A DNA stretch of 64,000 nucleotides from Komagataella phaffii GS115 (taxonomy: Eukaryota; Ascomycota; Pichiomycetes; Pichiales; Pichiaceae). The stretch is from the NCBI RefSeq assembly GCF_000027005.1, contig NC_012963.1, forward strand, positions 1,860,001-1,924,000, in the 5' to 3' direction. The position numbers and the translations under genes are program-made. The notes below the pieces were generated by a model. The model saw nothing but the letters and a program-made list of their open reading frames with translations, did no database searches and was not told the DNA's origin. Shown in pieces: positions 39,031-48,399 of the stretch; the first letter of the stretch is position 1; every line of letters starts with the position of its first letter.

Positions 39031-41295
39031 ATGGATTCAACTACCAAAAGACGGAGCATATCAACTGCCAAGAAAACTCACCGAGAAGTCCGGTTTGGAG
39101 CCTATATACTGGGTTCCACACTCGGAGAAGGAGAGTTTGGAAAAGTTAAACTCGGTTGGAGAAAAGACGGGAAACAACCATCGCAGGCGGCCATTAAACT
39201 GATAAGAAGATCTTCTATTCCAAAGGGATCCGATAGAGAACTTAAGATTCACAGAGAGATCAATGCCCTGAAAAGATTAGCACATCCCAATATTGTTCGT
39301 TTGGAAGAAGTATTACAGAATGACAAGTATATTGGTATTGTTTTGGAATACGCTTCTGGCGGAGAATTATTTGACTACATTCTAGAGAACAGATATTTGA
39401 AAGACCACATGGCCTCCAAACTTTTCGCTCAACTAGTCAGCGGCGTAGATTATATGCATTCAAAGGGAATCGTACACAGAGATTTGAAATTAGAGAACTT
39501 GCTGTTGGATAAACATAAGAACATTATCATTACCGACTTTGGGTTTGTCAACAGTTTTGCGGTGAGAGGCAGTGAGCTAATGAAAACAAGTTGCGGATCG
39601 CCTTGTTACGCTGCACCTGAGTTAGTAGTTACAAATGAACCCTACGAAGCCCGCAAAGTGGATGTTTGGTCCTGTGGAGTCATTCTTTACGCCATGTTAG
39701 CTGGTTATTTGCCTTTTGATGATGACCCTCAGAATCCAGATGGAGATAATATCGCAAGATTGTATTATTACATTACACATTCGCCGTTAACCTTTCCAGA
39801 ATACTTGCAACCTGCTCCAAGGGACTTGCTGCGGAAAATGTTAGTCGCTGATCCTAAAAGGAGGATGAATTTGAAAGCTGTACGCTCTCATCAGTGGCTG
39901 GCTTCACATGCCCCATACTTGTCAGTAACTCCTGCCGAATGGGACCGCAATTACCGCTCAACAAGACAAAGAACCCCATCTACCCAGGACAAGAGCAGAC
40001 GTCTATCTTTAATGGAAGGAACAAATGGATCGCTGATGTTAAATCGTCCATCAATACGATCCTACAGCTCACAGAACATTTCCACGATGTTATATTCCAA
40101 TCCAGCCATCCCACAAACATCTTCTTCACATGCCATGGGGATTGCAACGCCAAATTCATCTACTTCAATCAATGAACTTGCTTCCAGCAAATCTCCAGGA
40201 GCACCTGGAGCTCTCTCTGCCCATGACGAAGAAGGAAACCAAACGCATTCTCGTGCTCGATCTCTATCATCTGCAAGTATTGCATTACAAGCAGTTGTCA
40301 ACGCTGATGTGGCATCTAATACGAAAAGACTTCTATCTGAAGCAACCCGATCTCCTCCATTACTTGAAACTGGAGGCAACCACAATTGTTCTACTATTGT
40401 TGAAAGTCCTATTAAGCATGATAGCACTACCGAAGGTTTGTTACCACCTTCTCAGGTGCTACAGACGCCTCCTACAAGACTGCCTTCTCACCACAATCGT
40501 CCGAGACCAACATCTTATCACCCAGGAGGCTCTTCTTCGTATCAGTTCCAAAGTAGCGAGAGCTCTCTACCGATATTCAACTACGCCAACAACAGTTCCA
40601 TTAGCATTCCAATTAATAAGCATCCCGGAACCTCTAGGTCACGAACTGGATTCAGCACTTTGTCAAATCATTCATCCCCGACGAAGGAAAGTCTTTTAAT
40701 GCCCACGGAGCCCTTCGTGGATAAATCTCAAGCCAGTGGTGTGCTAGCTCCTCTGGATAATGTCTCGAAGACCAAACACCCTGACATGGGCACAACATTG
40801 GATAACGCTGCTTTGATGCTGGAAAATGGCTCCCCTGTAAGGAAATCAGTAGTTGCAAAAGATGCAGCCGAGAAAAAAGAGAAAAGAAAGTCAATTGCGC
40901 TTGATTCACTATCTCAAGCAATGGATACCCTGAATATGAACGATGGTGCTACAAAGTTAGCAGTCGATAGTTCTGAGATCAAACAACCTGAGATGCGTCA
41001 ATACAAACTCCAACAACGTAAGCATCAAGACAAGGAAAACAAGACTAAACCAGAAAGAAAAAGGTTTAGCCTGTTAAGTTTCTATACCAGCGGAAGTGCT
41101 AGTTCACCAGTGGATCCTGTGGAGATTGAATCTCCATTAGAGGTCAGGAGACCGTTAGTACCCAGTAACGAGGTAAACGTGTTGAAGAATACTAACACAC
41201 GTCTTGCTACATCTAAGGACATCCATAAAGACAACTCAGCGTCGACAGCCAAGAAGGTTATGGACTTCTTTAAGCGAAGAAGCGTCCGAATATAG
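39031..41295 (+). CDS. KIN4: Kin4/Frk1 protein kinase
   Basis: 754 residues from ATG 39031. The AMPK/CAMK-type kinase domain lies at about 18-290: LGEGEFGKVKLG, AAIKLIRR, HRDLKLEN, DFGFVNSF and the activation loop MKTSCGSPCYAAPE, whose Thr is the Elm1 site in yeast Kin4. The DFGFVNSF wording and the C-terminal tail point to Kin4/Frk1 rather than Snf1 or Kin1. The 460-residue tail is Ser/Thr-rich, with short basic patches and a Lys-rich end (KKVMDFFKRRSVRI), which may localise it to the mother-cell cortex. Kin4 inhibits mitotic exit when the spindle is misoriented. There are no introns. Confidence 0.9.
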   Translation: MDSTTKRRSISTAKKTHREVRFGAYILGSTLGEGEFGKVKLGWRKDGKQPSQAAIKLIRRSSIPKGSDRELKIHREINALKRLAHPNIVRLEEVLQNDKYIGIVLEYASGGELFDYILENRYLKDHMASKLFAQLVSGVDYMHSKGIVHRDLKLENLLLDKHKNIIITDFGFVNSFAVRGSELMKTSCGSPCYAAPELVVTNEPYEARKVDVWSCGVILYAMLAGYLPFDDDPQNPDGDNIARLYYYITHSPLTFPEYLQPAPRDLLRKMLVADPKRRMNLKAVRSHQWLASHAPYLSVTPAEWDRNYRSTRQRTPSTQDKSRRLSLMEGTNGSLMLNRPSIRSYSSQNISTMLYSNPAIPQTSSSHAMGIATPNSSTSINELASSKSPGAPGALSAHDEEGNQTHSRARSLSSASIALQAVVNADVASNTKRLLSEATRSPPLLETGGNHNCSTIVESPIKHDSTTEGLLPPSQVLQTPPTRLPSHHNRPRPTSYHPGGSSSYQFQSSESSLPIFNYANNSSISIPINKHPGTSRSRTGFSTLSNHSSPTKESLLMPTEPFVDKSQASGVLAPLDNVSKTKHPDMGTTLDNAALMLENGSPVRKSVVAKDAAEKKEKRKSIALDSLSQAMDTLNMNDGATKLAVDSSEIKQPEMRQYKLQQRKHQDKENKTKPERKRFSLLSFYTSGSASSPVDPVEIESPLEVRRPLVPSNEVNVLKNTNTRLATSKDIHKDNSASTAKKVMDFFKRRSVRI

Positions 41296-41339
41296 GTTCA
41301 CGAAATAAATAAATGAAAGATAACTACAACTACATGAAA

Positions 41340-41792
41340 TCAGTGTTCACCCATTCCTCTAATGTAGTCATCTTTAATCTCTTGCTCTCTCTCGTCTCTT
41401 CTACTGCTGTATTTTCTAGCCCACTTGGTAGGAGAGTTCTTCATGATGATATGTCTTCTCAACACCCATGGTCTTCTAGTATTACTGTAAGGTTGGATGG
41501 AGTTTGTTTTGAAGGATTCTTCAGCAACGGCGTTGTCAGATTGGCCTCTAAGAGAGCCGGTCAATCTCAGGTCTCTGACTGCAAAATATTTGTCCCATTG
41601 GTCGGTGTTGTAACGAGGCTTTGTGTAGTTCCTTGGGCCTTCATCTTCGCCAACGTTTCTCTTAATTTCTTGGTTTGGACCACGTGCTCTCTTGGTGATA
41701 TCAGCGGTGATGGCACTGTTCATTACACCACCACCAAGACAGAATCCCGCAAACATGATTGCATATGGGATCAGAGCTTCAAATGGAATCAT
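41340..41792 (-). CDS. NDUFA1-like (MWFE) complex I subunit with insertion and tail
   Basis: 150 residues, about twice the usual 70-85 for this subunit. The N-terminus IPFEALIPYAIMFAGFCLGG is the characteristic single membrane helix. DQWDKYFAVRDLRLTGSLRGQSDN and ESFKTNS match the conserved second half. Between them lies an extra charged segment (ITKRARGPNQEIKRNVGED), and after it a basic C-terminal extension of about 45 residues (PWVLRRHIIMKN...). It belongs to the membrane arm of respiratory complex I in the inner mitochondrial membrane. Its presence shows that this yeast retains complex I. The extra parts carry no stop or splice sequence that would explain them as introns. Confidence 0.8.
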   Translation of the reverse strand: MIPFEALIPYAIMFAGFCLGGGVMNSAITADITKRARGPNQEIKRNVGEDEGPRNYTKPRYNTDQWDKYFAVRDLRLTGSLRGQSDNAVAEESFKTNSIQPYSNTRRPWVLRRHIIMKNSPTKWARKYSSRRDEREQEIKDDYIRGMGEH

Positions 41793-42018
41793 AGTTGATG
41801 GTGTTTAAAGCAAGATTGGACGATGTTCTATTGGGTAAGCTGAAAGTGTCGCGGGCGCACGACCAAGACGTTAAAGAAACAACAAGATTACATAATCAGA
41901 AAGAAAGAGAGAGTAAATTTTACCATTGGAAGGAGAGAAACCTTGCCAAAACACCTTCAACCTCAAATGTATTACTTGTACAAAAAACTGACTGTATTAC
42001 TATAAATTAACAACCAAT

Positions 42019-42484
42019 TTAGATGTTAGATGGGTAAAGCATGATTCTGACAGTGGAACCAAAACTCTGACCTGGAAGGTTACGTTCGAACTTAGCTCTG
42101 ACAACACCAGAGTTTCCGTGAGTTCTGGTGACTGTTCCCCACATGACTCTGACCTTTGTACCGTTGATAGCCTTTACACCTTTGTAGACGTAAGCGATTC
42201 TCTTACCAATGTAGAACTCAGCATCCTTTGAGTTTTCGACACCCTCAATTTTGATCAAGGAAGTCTTTGGGTGGATAACACTCTTGGAACGTTGGAAAGA
42301 CACGTGCTTACCCTTAACGTATACTATAGCAAAGTTAGTAACCTCGTGAATCTAAAAAATATAGTGAGAAGGTGGTGATAGTCGGAGAAAATGAAGATGA
42401 AGCGGTCAACTCAACTTGAAAGTAAAGAAAAAACTTAGAGACCTGTTCCCACTTGTGCTTTTGGAATAACGCTGGCTCAGCCAT
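42019..42484 (-). CDS. RPL33: Ribosomal protein eL33 (Rpl33), intron-split N-terminus not fully resolved
   Basis: The main exon ends at 42019 and encodes [14 protein letters not shown]...[28 protein letters not shown]...[43 protein letters not shown], the full conserved body of the 60S protein. ATG at 42484 (MAEP...) resembles the MAES start of yeast eL33. Joining it requires an intron. One model uses 42442-42352 (91 bp, acceptor ATTTTTTAG) and keeps frame but has an unusual GTCTCT donor. The other uses the TTACTAAC branch with acceptor CTATAG at 42325-42324 but needs a donor I cannot place. An eL33 identity is certain; the N-terminal 25 residues are not. Confidence 0.9.
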
Positions 42485-42919
42485 ATATAATATCCGTTGG
42501 TTAAAGTTGTAAGAATGTTCATTTGGCTTAATAAAAAATTCCCAACCCATCATTTCAGCTTGGTTTAACAGAAATCAAAACTTTCTGGCTATGTTTTCAA
42601 TTATTCTTCTCATTAAGCCGATCATCTTCATCATTTACCAGTCACCTTGCGATTTAATAGTACATACATCTGTTTTCCTCAGCCATTTTATCTATCTGTT
42701 GGAGTGCTAGTAAGAACGATTATATGTTTTTTTCGTTGACAAGAGTAGAGATGGTTTCGCGCGGGCACGACAGAAATCTTCTAGATCATGTGACGCACAA
42801 TGGACTGCGTTTGAGAAAAATCCAAGATATCACGTGAGTACACATAGGGCGCAAGCGTGCAATGTTTGATGAACTATCATGAAGTTTATTAAGTATAGTA
42901 CTGTAAAGTATGCCATTAG
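42485..42919 (-). promoter_or_regulatory. RPL33 promoter region with a Cbf1-type E-box
   Basis: 435 bp between DFR1 and RPL33, both on the minus strand. CACGTG at 42831-42836 (TATCACGTGA) lies about 350 bp upstream of the RPL33 ATG, and a nearby ATGTGAC partly matches. In Candida, Cbf1 is a general ribosomal-protein gene activator. No Tbf1 word (TTAGGG) is seen here. Confidence 0.4.
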
Positions 42920-43534
42920 TTATCTTCGCTCCAGCAAAGTAAAGTCGTAGACTAGCTCTCCCTCTTTGTTCCCGTCTAACTGGAAGCCGTTCACTCCATG
43001 GTCTTGGAGGTATTTCTCCAGGACTTGGGACTCCTGCTTGATCCATTGGGAAGGGTCAATCTTGATGGACACATCAGTCTCAATTTGTCCGTTCAAGGAC
43101 TTCACTTCTGTTAAAAATATACGGTCAACAAGACCAGATGCAAGGCATTGGTTATAAAGATCAGCTCCTCCTATCAAGAACACTTCCTCTATGTTTCCTG
43201 TCTTTTCTATAATGTCCAATCCATTCTTCAGGGAATCAGCCACCAGCACGGAGTCGTCAACCGCAGCACCATTTTCAACAGAAATATTGGCATTCCTGGT
43301 AAGCACGATATTCAATCTGTTTTGTAACGGCCTGAATCTGGAGGGAATTGATTCCCACGTATTTCTGCCCATGATAACGACATTTTTGGAAGTTGGTGAG
43401 ATTGTGTTTGTTGTGAGAAGACGGAAATATTTCATTTCATTTTTCAGAGACCAAGGTAGTTTCCCCTTTAAGCCAATCCCATGCCCAGGTATCAACGCTG
43501 CCACAATAATGTTCACTTTGAACGGTCTACTCAT
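42920..43534 (-). CDS. DFR1: Dihydrofolate reductase
   Basis: 204 residues from ATG 43534. It reduces dihydrofolate to tetrahydrofolate with NADPH for thymidylate and one-carbon metabolism. The N-terminal strand NIIVAALIPGHGIGLKGKLPW carries the substrate loop, and LPWSLKNEMKYF supplies the conserved acidic residue (Glu) of the folate site. VVIMGRNTWESIP (NADPH) and VFLIGGADLYNQ are present. The length is the normal 190-210 of fungal enzymes. The ATG lies only 66 bp downstream of the RSA4 stop on the same strand, so its promoter must overlap the end of RSA4. Confidence 0.96.
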   Translation of the reverse strand: MSRPFKVNIIVAALIPGHGIGLKGKLPWSLKNEMKYFRLLTTNTISPTSKNVVIMGRNTWESIPSRFRPLQNRLNIVLTRNANISVENGAAVDDSVLVADSLKNGLDIIEKTGNIEEVFLIGGADLYNQCLASGLVDRIFLTEVKSLNGQIETDVSIKIDPSQWIKQESQVLEKYLQDHGVNGFQLDGNKEGELVYDFTLLERR

Positions 43535-43600
43535 CACGGTTTGGTTTTCTGATAGGAAATGTCGCGTAATCTAAATAGTATGAATTAAGTAAGGAGACCC

Positions 43601-45142
43601 TTAATGAGTCCAGATTCTAACCTTTTTGTCTTTACCTCCACTGATAACCTTCTTACCATCTACACTCCAGTCAACGGTGTAAACCTCGTCTGCATGGCCT
43701 GGAAGATCAACCATCAGTTTTTTTGTGCGAATATCCCAAACTTTTAATGTGGTGTCCTTGGAACAACTCACTAATAGTCGACAGTCACTGGACCAAGCTG
43801 TCTGATAAACTGGTGAAACATGTCCACGTAGAGTGGCTATAAATTTCCCGTCTCTTCCATCCCACAGCTTGACAGAGTTGTCAAAAGATGCCGATACAAT
43901 ATATCTACCGTCTGGAGAGAACGAGACGTGGTTCACAAGTTTTTGGTGCCCTGTCATACGGCATATTGGCTTATCAGAAACTTCAGGCTCCCATAAATAC
44001 ATGGTAAAATCATCGCTGGCAGTTACCATCCTTTCAGAATAACGCCCACCAATCTTGGATACTTTATCAAAAGCCTCTTGAACTTTGGCCTTGGACGATT
44101 CGGTGACCGCCCCACTAGGGTTGCCATTGACTGTCATGCTGGGTCCTGGTTGAAACTCACCAACTCTCATAGTAAAATCTGTGGATAGAGCTAGATGGTT
44201 AATCCAATGAGCATGCGCTCTGAAAGTTGCCACGCATCTTCCTTCTCTCCATCCTTTTATAGTCTTGTCATGAGATCCAGAATATATCACTCCAGATCCA
44301 GACCATTTGACACATGCTACACTGGAGCTATGACCACTCATTGTGTACATTGCATTACGAGCCACTGTATCCCATACTTTAACTGTTCCATCTTTCGACC
44401 CGGAGCAAAGACGTGGCCTACTGCCAACCTTGACCAGGTGAATTGGTTCCCAGCTAAGACTGGAAACCCACTTGCCATGTCCTTTCAAGGCATCTCCTAT
44501 TGGTTTACCGGAAATCGGATCCCATAATCGTACAGTATTGTCCATGCTTCCAGTTGCTATTACGTCCCCTAGTGGTGACCATGCCACACATAAAACCCAG
44601 TTGGTGTGACCTTTGAGGGTATGTTGAATGGTTTGGGTATTACAATCCCAAATTCTTGCTGTAGAGTCTCCCGCACCAGTGACCATCTTCGAACTTGTGT
44701 GTGGAGCAAATTGTGAACACAGTATGGTGGAGCCATGTCCTGAAATGGTGGCAGATGACCGAGTGATGGGCCTGACCTTGAAGACCGCCCTGGGTGTGTA
44801 CACTAAGGTGAGAAAGTCTTCAGTTGATTTGATACCTGGTTTCAGCACTGAAGTATACAGGTTGTCTCTAATATCAACCAGATCATCCTTATCGCCCAGC
44901 AAGGAAAAAGAGTAAGGTACTGGATCATCGGAAGTTTTGTGTAAGTTGTTCAAAAGCTCTTCTAACTGTCTCTCACTAATATTTCCTGGGACCCTAATAC
45001 TACCACCGATCGAGTCTCCTGTGTCGGATGCTTGAAACTTGATTAACACATTAGGAAGATCTTTGGGAATAATGTCAACTTCTACGGGCAGCTGAGCTGC
45101 TCTTTTTTGCTTCTTAGAAGGCGGAGGGAGTAGCGTAGCCAT
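43601..45142 (-). CDS. RSA4: 60S assembly factor Rsa4 (NLE, notchless)
   Basis: 513 residues. An NLE (UBL-like) N-terminal domain (about 25-115; DLPNVLIKFQASDTG) contacts the Rea1 (Midasin) MIDAS domain. It is followed by an eight-bladed WD40 propeller (about 140-513), with GHTNWVLCVAWSPLG, GHGKWVSSLSWEP and the closing GHADEVYTVDWSVDGKKVISGGKDKKVRIW. Rea1 pulls Rsa4 off the pre-60S particle. The length equals yeast Rsa4 (515). A Glu in the NLE domain coordinates the MIDAS metal. It is upstream of DFR1 on the same strand. Confidence 0.95.
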   Translation of the reverse strand: MATLLPPPSKKQKRAAQLPVEVDIIPKDLPNVLIKFQASDTGDSIGGSIRVPGNISERQLEELLNNLHKTSDDPVPYSFSLLGDKDDLVDIRDNLYTSVLKPGIKSTEDFLTLVYTPRAVFKVRPITRSSATISGHGSTILCSQFAPHTSSKMVTGAGDSTARIWDCNTQTIQHTLKGHTNWVLCVAWSPLGDVIATGSMDNTVRLWDPISGKPIGDALKGHGKWVSSLSWEPIHLVKVGSRPRLCSGSKDGTVKVWDTVARNAMYTMSGHSSSVACVKWSGSGVIYSGSHDKTIKGWREGRCVATFRAHAHWINHLALSTDFTMRVGEFQPGPSMTVNGNPSGAVTESSKAKVQEAFDKVSKIGGRYSERMVTASDDFTMYLWEPEVSDKPICRMTGHQKLVNHVSFSPDGRYIVSASFDNSVKLWDGRDGKFIATLRGHVSPVYQTAWSSDCRLLVSCSKDTTLKVWDIRTKKLMVDLPGHADEVYTVDWSVDGKKVISGGKDKKVRIWTH

Positions 45143-45330
45143 ATCTTGGTTCTATAATAACGAGTGTTAGTAAGAGATTAATTTTTTTATTTCAGACAGT
45201 TCGCGAGATAAAGGAAGGTTTTGGGTATTGGGGTTTATCAAGTGTTGCTTATCTAATAGATGTTGAAGAGTATTGGTGAGAGAGAAGTTCGTCAATTGCG
45301 AACAGTCGTTGGGTGAACCGTAGTTTGTAG

Positions 45331-45653
45331 TATAGGAGGTTACAATGTGTATTGTATCAGTTGATTTCTGGGTTCACTTGCTCGACAACATTCGACAGCA
45401 ACCCATTCTCAAGTAGCCAAAGCCAAAGTTATGATGACCCTAGAATGCAACTGGGCACCAAGGATACTCCATTAACTTGTATGGCATATCCAGTATTATC
45501 AGAAAACTTTTTACAGCACTGGAATATGGTAGGTAACTGTTTTTGGAAGCAGAAGGTTTTATTAAGATTACCAACTATAACTTTGATTTCGAAAATGATG
45601 CACAAGCTGGATACATAGTGGAACAAATAAAAGACTCTCAATCCATAGAATGA
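45331..45653 (+). pseudogene. Small reading frame split by a one-base frameshift
   Basis: Two coding-like blocks are out of phase. Block one (frame 45331 onward, first ATG at 45445) reads MQLGTKDTPLTCMAYPVLSE...NFLQHWNMVGN, and block two, open from 45537 to the TGA at 45651-45653, reads LEAEGFIKITNYNFDFENDA...IVEQIKDSQ. They overlap across a T5 run near 45540-45544. One extra T there would make a single frame of about 70 codons from 45445. There is no intron of credible size between them. It could be an assembly error, a true frameshift mutation or programmed slippage. No family was recognised. It lies upstream of RAI1 and divergent from RSA4. Confidence 0.4.
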
Positions 45654-45806
45654 TCTAATATCATCGAAAAAGAAACACCGTTAATGAAATTTCAGCCATA
45701 ATACCTCTCCCCCATCCCTAACTTCCTTCCATCTTCTCGCGATAAAACTATTTTTCCTCTGAAAGATTGATCATCTTCCCTAGACTAGTAAACATCATCC
45801 ATTTTC
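45654..45806. other. Spacer upstream of RAI1
   Basis: AT-rich sequence after the split reading frame. Nothing else was recognised; it probably carries the RAI1 promoter. Confidence 0.4.
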
Positions 45807-46952
45807 ATGAGCAAAGAAAAGATCTTGCCTCTGGCAGCAAGAAGCAAGAAAGCCATGCTAAGGCAACCCAAACAAGTAGCTTATTTTTCAAGGGATCTGA
45901 ACTATAAGACACATCCAGATAGATCAAACTTATCTTACTACTATCTCCCAGACGGTGACATAGATAATAGTATTGACCTATCCGTTGGGTCCAAGCATTT
46001 TTTACTAGGCGACAGCGTGGAGTTATCCAAATTGGATCCGATTTTGCTGGCTTTGAAGGAGATAGAAAAAGAATCCGGGGCTAAAACGAAGGATAGAATC
46101 ATTACTTGGAGAGGTATAATGAGGAAACTCTTAACATTACCATACGATTCAGAAGAAGATTTTGTTCTTGATGTAGTCAGTTTTGATGGACAACTCTTTA
46201 TTCAGTTCAATGTACCCTATTTAAAGAGCAAAGATGTTCAGAAACAGGGTGACACAGAGTTTCATAAAAAGCTACAATTTTCAGGCTACAAGTTCGAAAA
46301 AATGGCTACTTTACCCAAACCTTGGCCCGAGTGTACCAGGAAAGAGATCGATAGTAGAGCAAAAAGCAAATGCAATAACATTGAACAATATGGGGCCATA
46401 GTCAGAACCGGAATAAGTCGTATTAAGATTTTAATAGGCGGAGAAGTTGACTGCACAGCAGATTATTATGACGAAAACGATCCTCTCTCCCGTTATATCG
46501 AACTGAAGACGACTAGAACCATCAACCAATACAAGGATATGATTGCATTTGAAAAAAAACTATTCCGCACCTGGGCTCAATGTTTCTTACTGGGGATTCC
46601 AAAGATCATTTACGGCTTCCGGGATGACAATTGCATCTTGAGGACCGTGGAGGAATTTAGCACCAATGATATCCCATTGATGGTCAAAAACAACCCCTTA
46701 AATGAGCAGCCAAAGAAGGAAAACTGTTACATGTCTTCAATCAATTTCTACGGAGCAGTTGTTGAATGGCTGAACGAATCGGTAAAGGACGACCAAGTGT
46801 GGAAGTTATCCTACGCTAAGAGAAATAGGCAATACCTGGTTTTGAAGGAAGTTACGGACGAGAATGAAAAGCAGCAGATAGTCGATTCTGCCATTCCAGC
46901 ATGGTTCAAAGAATGGCGCTCAGAGTTAAGAAATAGTGAAGGCAATATATAG
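45807..46952 (+). CDS. RAI1: Rai1/DXO-family decapping and pyrophosphohydrolase enzyme
   Basis: 381 residues. Rai1 partners the nuclear exonuclease Rat1 and removes incomplete or NAD caps from RNA for 5' quality control. Conserved motifs are visible: RIITWRGIMRKLLTLPY, the metal-binding GEVDC, IELKTTR, and KKLFRTWAQCFLLGIPKIIYGFRD. The family acid cluster (Glu and Asp of GEVD, Glu of IELK) is intact, indicating an active phosphohydrolase. The length is close to yeast Rai1 (387). It is nuclear; no targeting peptide is needed. Confidence 0.93.
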   Translation: MSKEKILPLAARSKKAMLRQPKQVAYFSRDLNYKTHPDRSNLSYYYLPDGDIDNSIDLSVGSKHFLLGDSVELSKLDPILLALKEIEKESGAKTKDRIITWRGIMRKLLTLPYDSEEDFVLDVVSFDGQLFIQFNVPYLKSKDVQKQGDTEFHKKLQFSGYKFEKMATLPKPWPECTRKEIDSRAKSKCNNIEQYGAIVRTGISRIKILIGGEVDCTADYYDENDPLSRYIELKTTRTINQYKDMIAFEKKLFRTWAQCFLLGIPKIIYGFRDDNCILRTVEEFSTNDIPLMVKNNPLNEQPKKENCYMSSINFYGAVVEWLNESVKDDQVWKLSYAKRNRQYLVLKEVTDENEKQQIVDSAIPAWFKEWRSELRNSEGNI

Positions 46953-47114
46953 ATAGACCTTAGTTCACTTCTACCAACCACACCCGCTGGGCTAGACCAA
47001 TCCGCTGCGTAGATATCTTCTAAGCCGGGCTAACCTCCTCGTATCAATCGCGCAGATTAAAAAGTCGCTCCTCAATTTATAATCGGGAGATTACCGAGCA
47101 TCAACTATCCCACA

Positions 47115-48374
47115 ATGTCGGTAGCTGGCAGCACCTCTTGGACTTCGTTTATCAAATCAATCGCTTCATACAATGGAGACCTCTCCTCGCTTACGGCACC
47201 TCCATTTATCTTATCTCCGGTCTCTTTAACGGAATATAGCGAGTATTGGAGTGAACACACCGATTTGTTGCTGGCTCCAAACTTCATTGACTCCAAACGT
47301 CCCGATGCTGCCCTTCAAAGGCAAGTTGCTGTCACCAAATGGTTTATTTCAACATTGAGAAGTCAATACTGCTCAAGAAACGAGACAATGGGGACTGAAA
47401 AGAAACCTTTAAATCCATTCCTGGGAGAGGTATTTGTAGGTAAATGGCCTGACAACACCAGAGATAGCAGATTGGGAGAAACAATACTCTTATCGGAGCA
47501 GGTGAGCCATCATCCTCCGGTTACTGCCTACTCAATTATCAACGACAAGAATAAAACACTGTTACAAGGTTATAACCGAATCAAGGCTTCCATGAGCCCA
47601 ACTTCCCTAAGTGTGAAGCAATTCGGCCATGCCCTGATTCAATATGACAATTTAAATGAACAATACTTGGTAACACTACCTCCCCTACATATCGAAGGAA
47701 TCATTGTTGCAAACCCTTTTGTTGAACTGGAAGGAAAATCTTACATTCAATCGTCCAATGGGTACATTACTGTCATCGAGTACTCAGGTAGGGGATATTT
47801 TTCCGGAAAAAAGAACACTTTCAAGGCCAGAATCTACAAGGACTCTGCTAGTTCTAAGGTGAAAGAAAATGCGATATACACAATTTCCGGTCAATGGTCC
47901 AACACCTCCTACATAAGAGAAGGGTCTTCTACTCCTTCTTCAAAGGACAAATTATTTTTTGATTCTACTAAGACTCCATCCCAAAAGTTGCAAGTTAAAC
48001 CTTTAGAAGAGCAACATCCTTTAGAATCTCGTAAAGCCTGGTCTAAGGTTGCAGAAGCTGTTAAATCTGGTGACTACGATCTCATACACACTGAAAAGTC
48101 CAAGATTGAAAACTACCAGAGAGAACTCCGAAAGGCAGAGCTTGATGGAGGTCACAACTGGGGTACACGTTGGTTTAAAGAAATTGACCTTGACAATCCA
48201 TCTACTGTTGGTTCGGAAGATCCATTAGTAAAACTGGCTGATTTGGCTAACTTGTCTACAAAGAATGTTGTCAGTGGTTCAACTAGGAATGACAAGGATG
48301 ATAAACCTGCAGACTCCAAACACTGGAGATTTGTTCGTGAATTATACGATAAAGAGACAGAGATTAAAATATAG
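47115..48374 (+). CDS. KES1: Oxysterol-binding protein Osh4/Kes1
   Basis: 419 residues, compared with 434 for yeast Osh4: a stand-alone ORD without PH or ankyrin domains. The lid starts with [20 protein letters not shown], an amphipathic membrane-sensing segment. The family signature EQVSHHPP is intact, as are [12 protein letters not shown] and the sterol/PI4P pocket Lys/His residues. [36 protein letters not shown] near the end is the conserved C-terminal helix. It exchanges sterol for PI4P between the ER and Golgi membranes. It is convergent with SSK2, with a 25-bp gap. Confidence 0.95.
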   Translation: MSVAGSTSWTSFIKSIASYNGDLSSLTAPPFILSPVSLTEYSEYWSEHTDLLLAPNFIDSKRPDAALQRQVAVTKWFISTLRSQYCSRNETMGTEKKPLNPFLGEVFVGKWPDNTRDSRLGETILLSEQVSHHPPVTAYSIINDKNKTLLQGYNRIKASMSPTSLSVKQFGHALIQYDNLNEQYLVTLPPLHIEGIIVANPFVELEGKSYIQSSNGYITVIEYSGRGYFSGKKNTFKARIYKDSASSKVKENAIYTISGQWSNTSYIREGSSTPSSKDKLFFDSTKTPSQKLQVKPLEEQHPLESRKAWSKVAEAVKSGDYDLIHTEKSKIENYQRELRKAELDGGHNWGTRWFKEIDLDNPSTVGSEDPLVKLADLANLSTKNVVSGSTRNDKDDKPADSKHWRFVRELYDKETEIKI

Positions 48375-48399
48375 TATTAATAGTTTCATACCGCTTATA

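Noticed and set aside
45537..45615. A standard programmed -1 slippery heptamer at the split small gene
   Set aside because: The T5 context does not fit X XXY YYZ in the reading phase, and I see no downstream pseudoknot by eye; an indel or assembly error is simpler.
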